A DNA stretch of 64,000 bases from Stomoxys calcitrans (Eukaryota > Arthropoda > Insecta > Diptera > Muscidae): the NCBI RefSeq assembly GCF_963082655.1, contig NC_081553.1, forward strand, positions 187,543,252 to 187,607,251, given 5' to 3'. Made by a program: the position numbers and the translations under genes. Below the pieces are notes generated by a model. It made no database searches. It saw only the letters and a program-made list of their open reading frames with translations, and was not told where the DNA came from. Positions 63,905 to 64,000 of the stretch are shown in pieces; position 1 is the stretch's first letter; every line of letters starts with the position of its first letter.

Positions 63905-64000
63905 TTTATACCTTACACCACTACTGTGGTACAGGGTATTATAACTTAGTTAATTCGTTTGTAACACCCAAAAGGAAGAGAGATAGACCCATTGATGAGT
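63905..64000 (+). mobile_element. 153-C element, head only (runs off the window)
   Basis: TTATACCTTACACCACTACT, GTGGTACAGGGTATTATAAC, TTCGTTTGTAACACCC and AGAGAGATAGACCC match 48328-48430 closely. The monomers would lie beyond the end of the window. Confidence 0.8.

Overview
The window is repeat-dominated nuclear DNA from a higher fly. Muscoid flies such as Stomoxys, Haematobia or Musca are the best guess. This rests on remembered repeat vocabulary (PHD/NPGP-type and RNase H-bearing LINEs, mariner-type MITEs, fly-type 'TTATACCCTCCACCAT' elements), not on a search. I found no complete host gene, no rRNA, no convincing tRNA gene and no CRISPR. Every long reading frame I could interpret is a decayed transposable-element frame or a shadow of a tandem repeat.

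Three layers make up the window. (1) A superfamily of dispersed elements is built from tandem 153-bp monomers. Three sequence families (here 153-A, 153-B and 153-C) share the period and a core of the type GATATAGCTGCCATATA. They occur at a dozen main loci plus fragments and cover about 14-15 kb (1741-5405, 6445-8440, 9426-10565, 32423-33381, 38165-39659, 43541-45376, 47701-50000, 56165-56622, 62178-63125). A separate family, 131-D, has a period of about 131 bp (23091-24590, 25690-26935, 60175-61795). (2) Decayed non-LTR retrotransposons are of three kinds. RNase H-bearing I/LOA-like elements lie at 10566-13629, 19186-22910, 27905-29170, 33645-35470, 40292-42233 and 46406-47285. RTE-like pieces lie at 39690-40290 with 42234-42715, and at 51655-52068 with 55651-56035. 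A CR1/Jockey-group element lies at 52069-55650 with a PHD-like finger, an NPGP motif, an endonuclease and a reverse transcriptase. (3) DNA transposons and SINEs: a Tc1/mariner-like family with AAGGGTGATTTTTT ends (foldback copy 117-723, tandem chimera 13630-17607, fragment 59611-59870), three mariner-type MITEs, and about ten copies or pieces of a tRNA-headed SINE.

Structural highlights are: a 5'-5' foldback transposon at 117-723; a six-unit ~696-bp tandem array that fuses a retrotransposon RNase H tail to a mariner 3' half; back-to-back satellites at 29305-31050, including about 490 bp of uninterrupted AGAGT; a 305-bp near-perfect palindrome at 35941-36245; a second foldback element at 31846-32415; a retrotransposon inserted in the opposite orientation inside another reverse transcriptase (39690-42715); and a CR1-type element carrying three separate tandem duplications.

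The remaining stretches (for example 5406-6444, 8441-9425, 17608-19185, 24591-25689, 31166-31845, 36611-37760, 45481-46405, 50357-51654, 57148-57774) are AT-rich, apparently single-copy and without recognisable genes. They could be intronic or intergenic. The strongest candidate for something undescribed is the shared 153-bp architecture with its fixed core across families that otherwise look unrelated.
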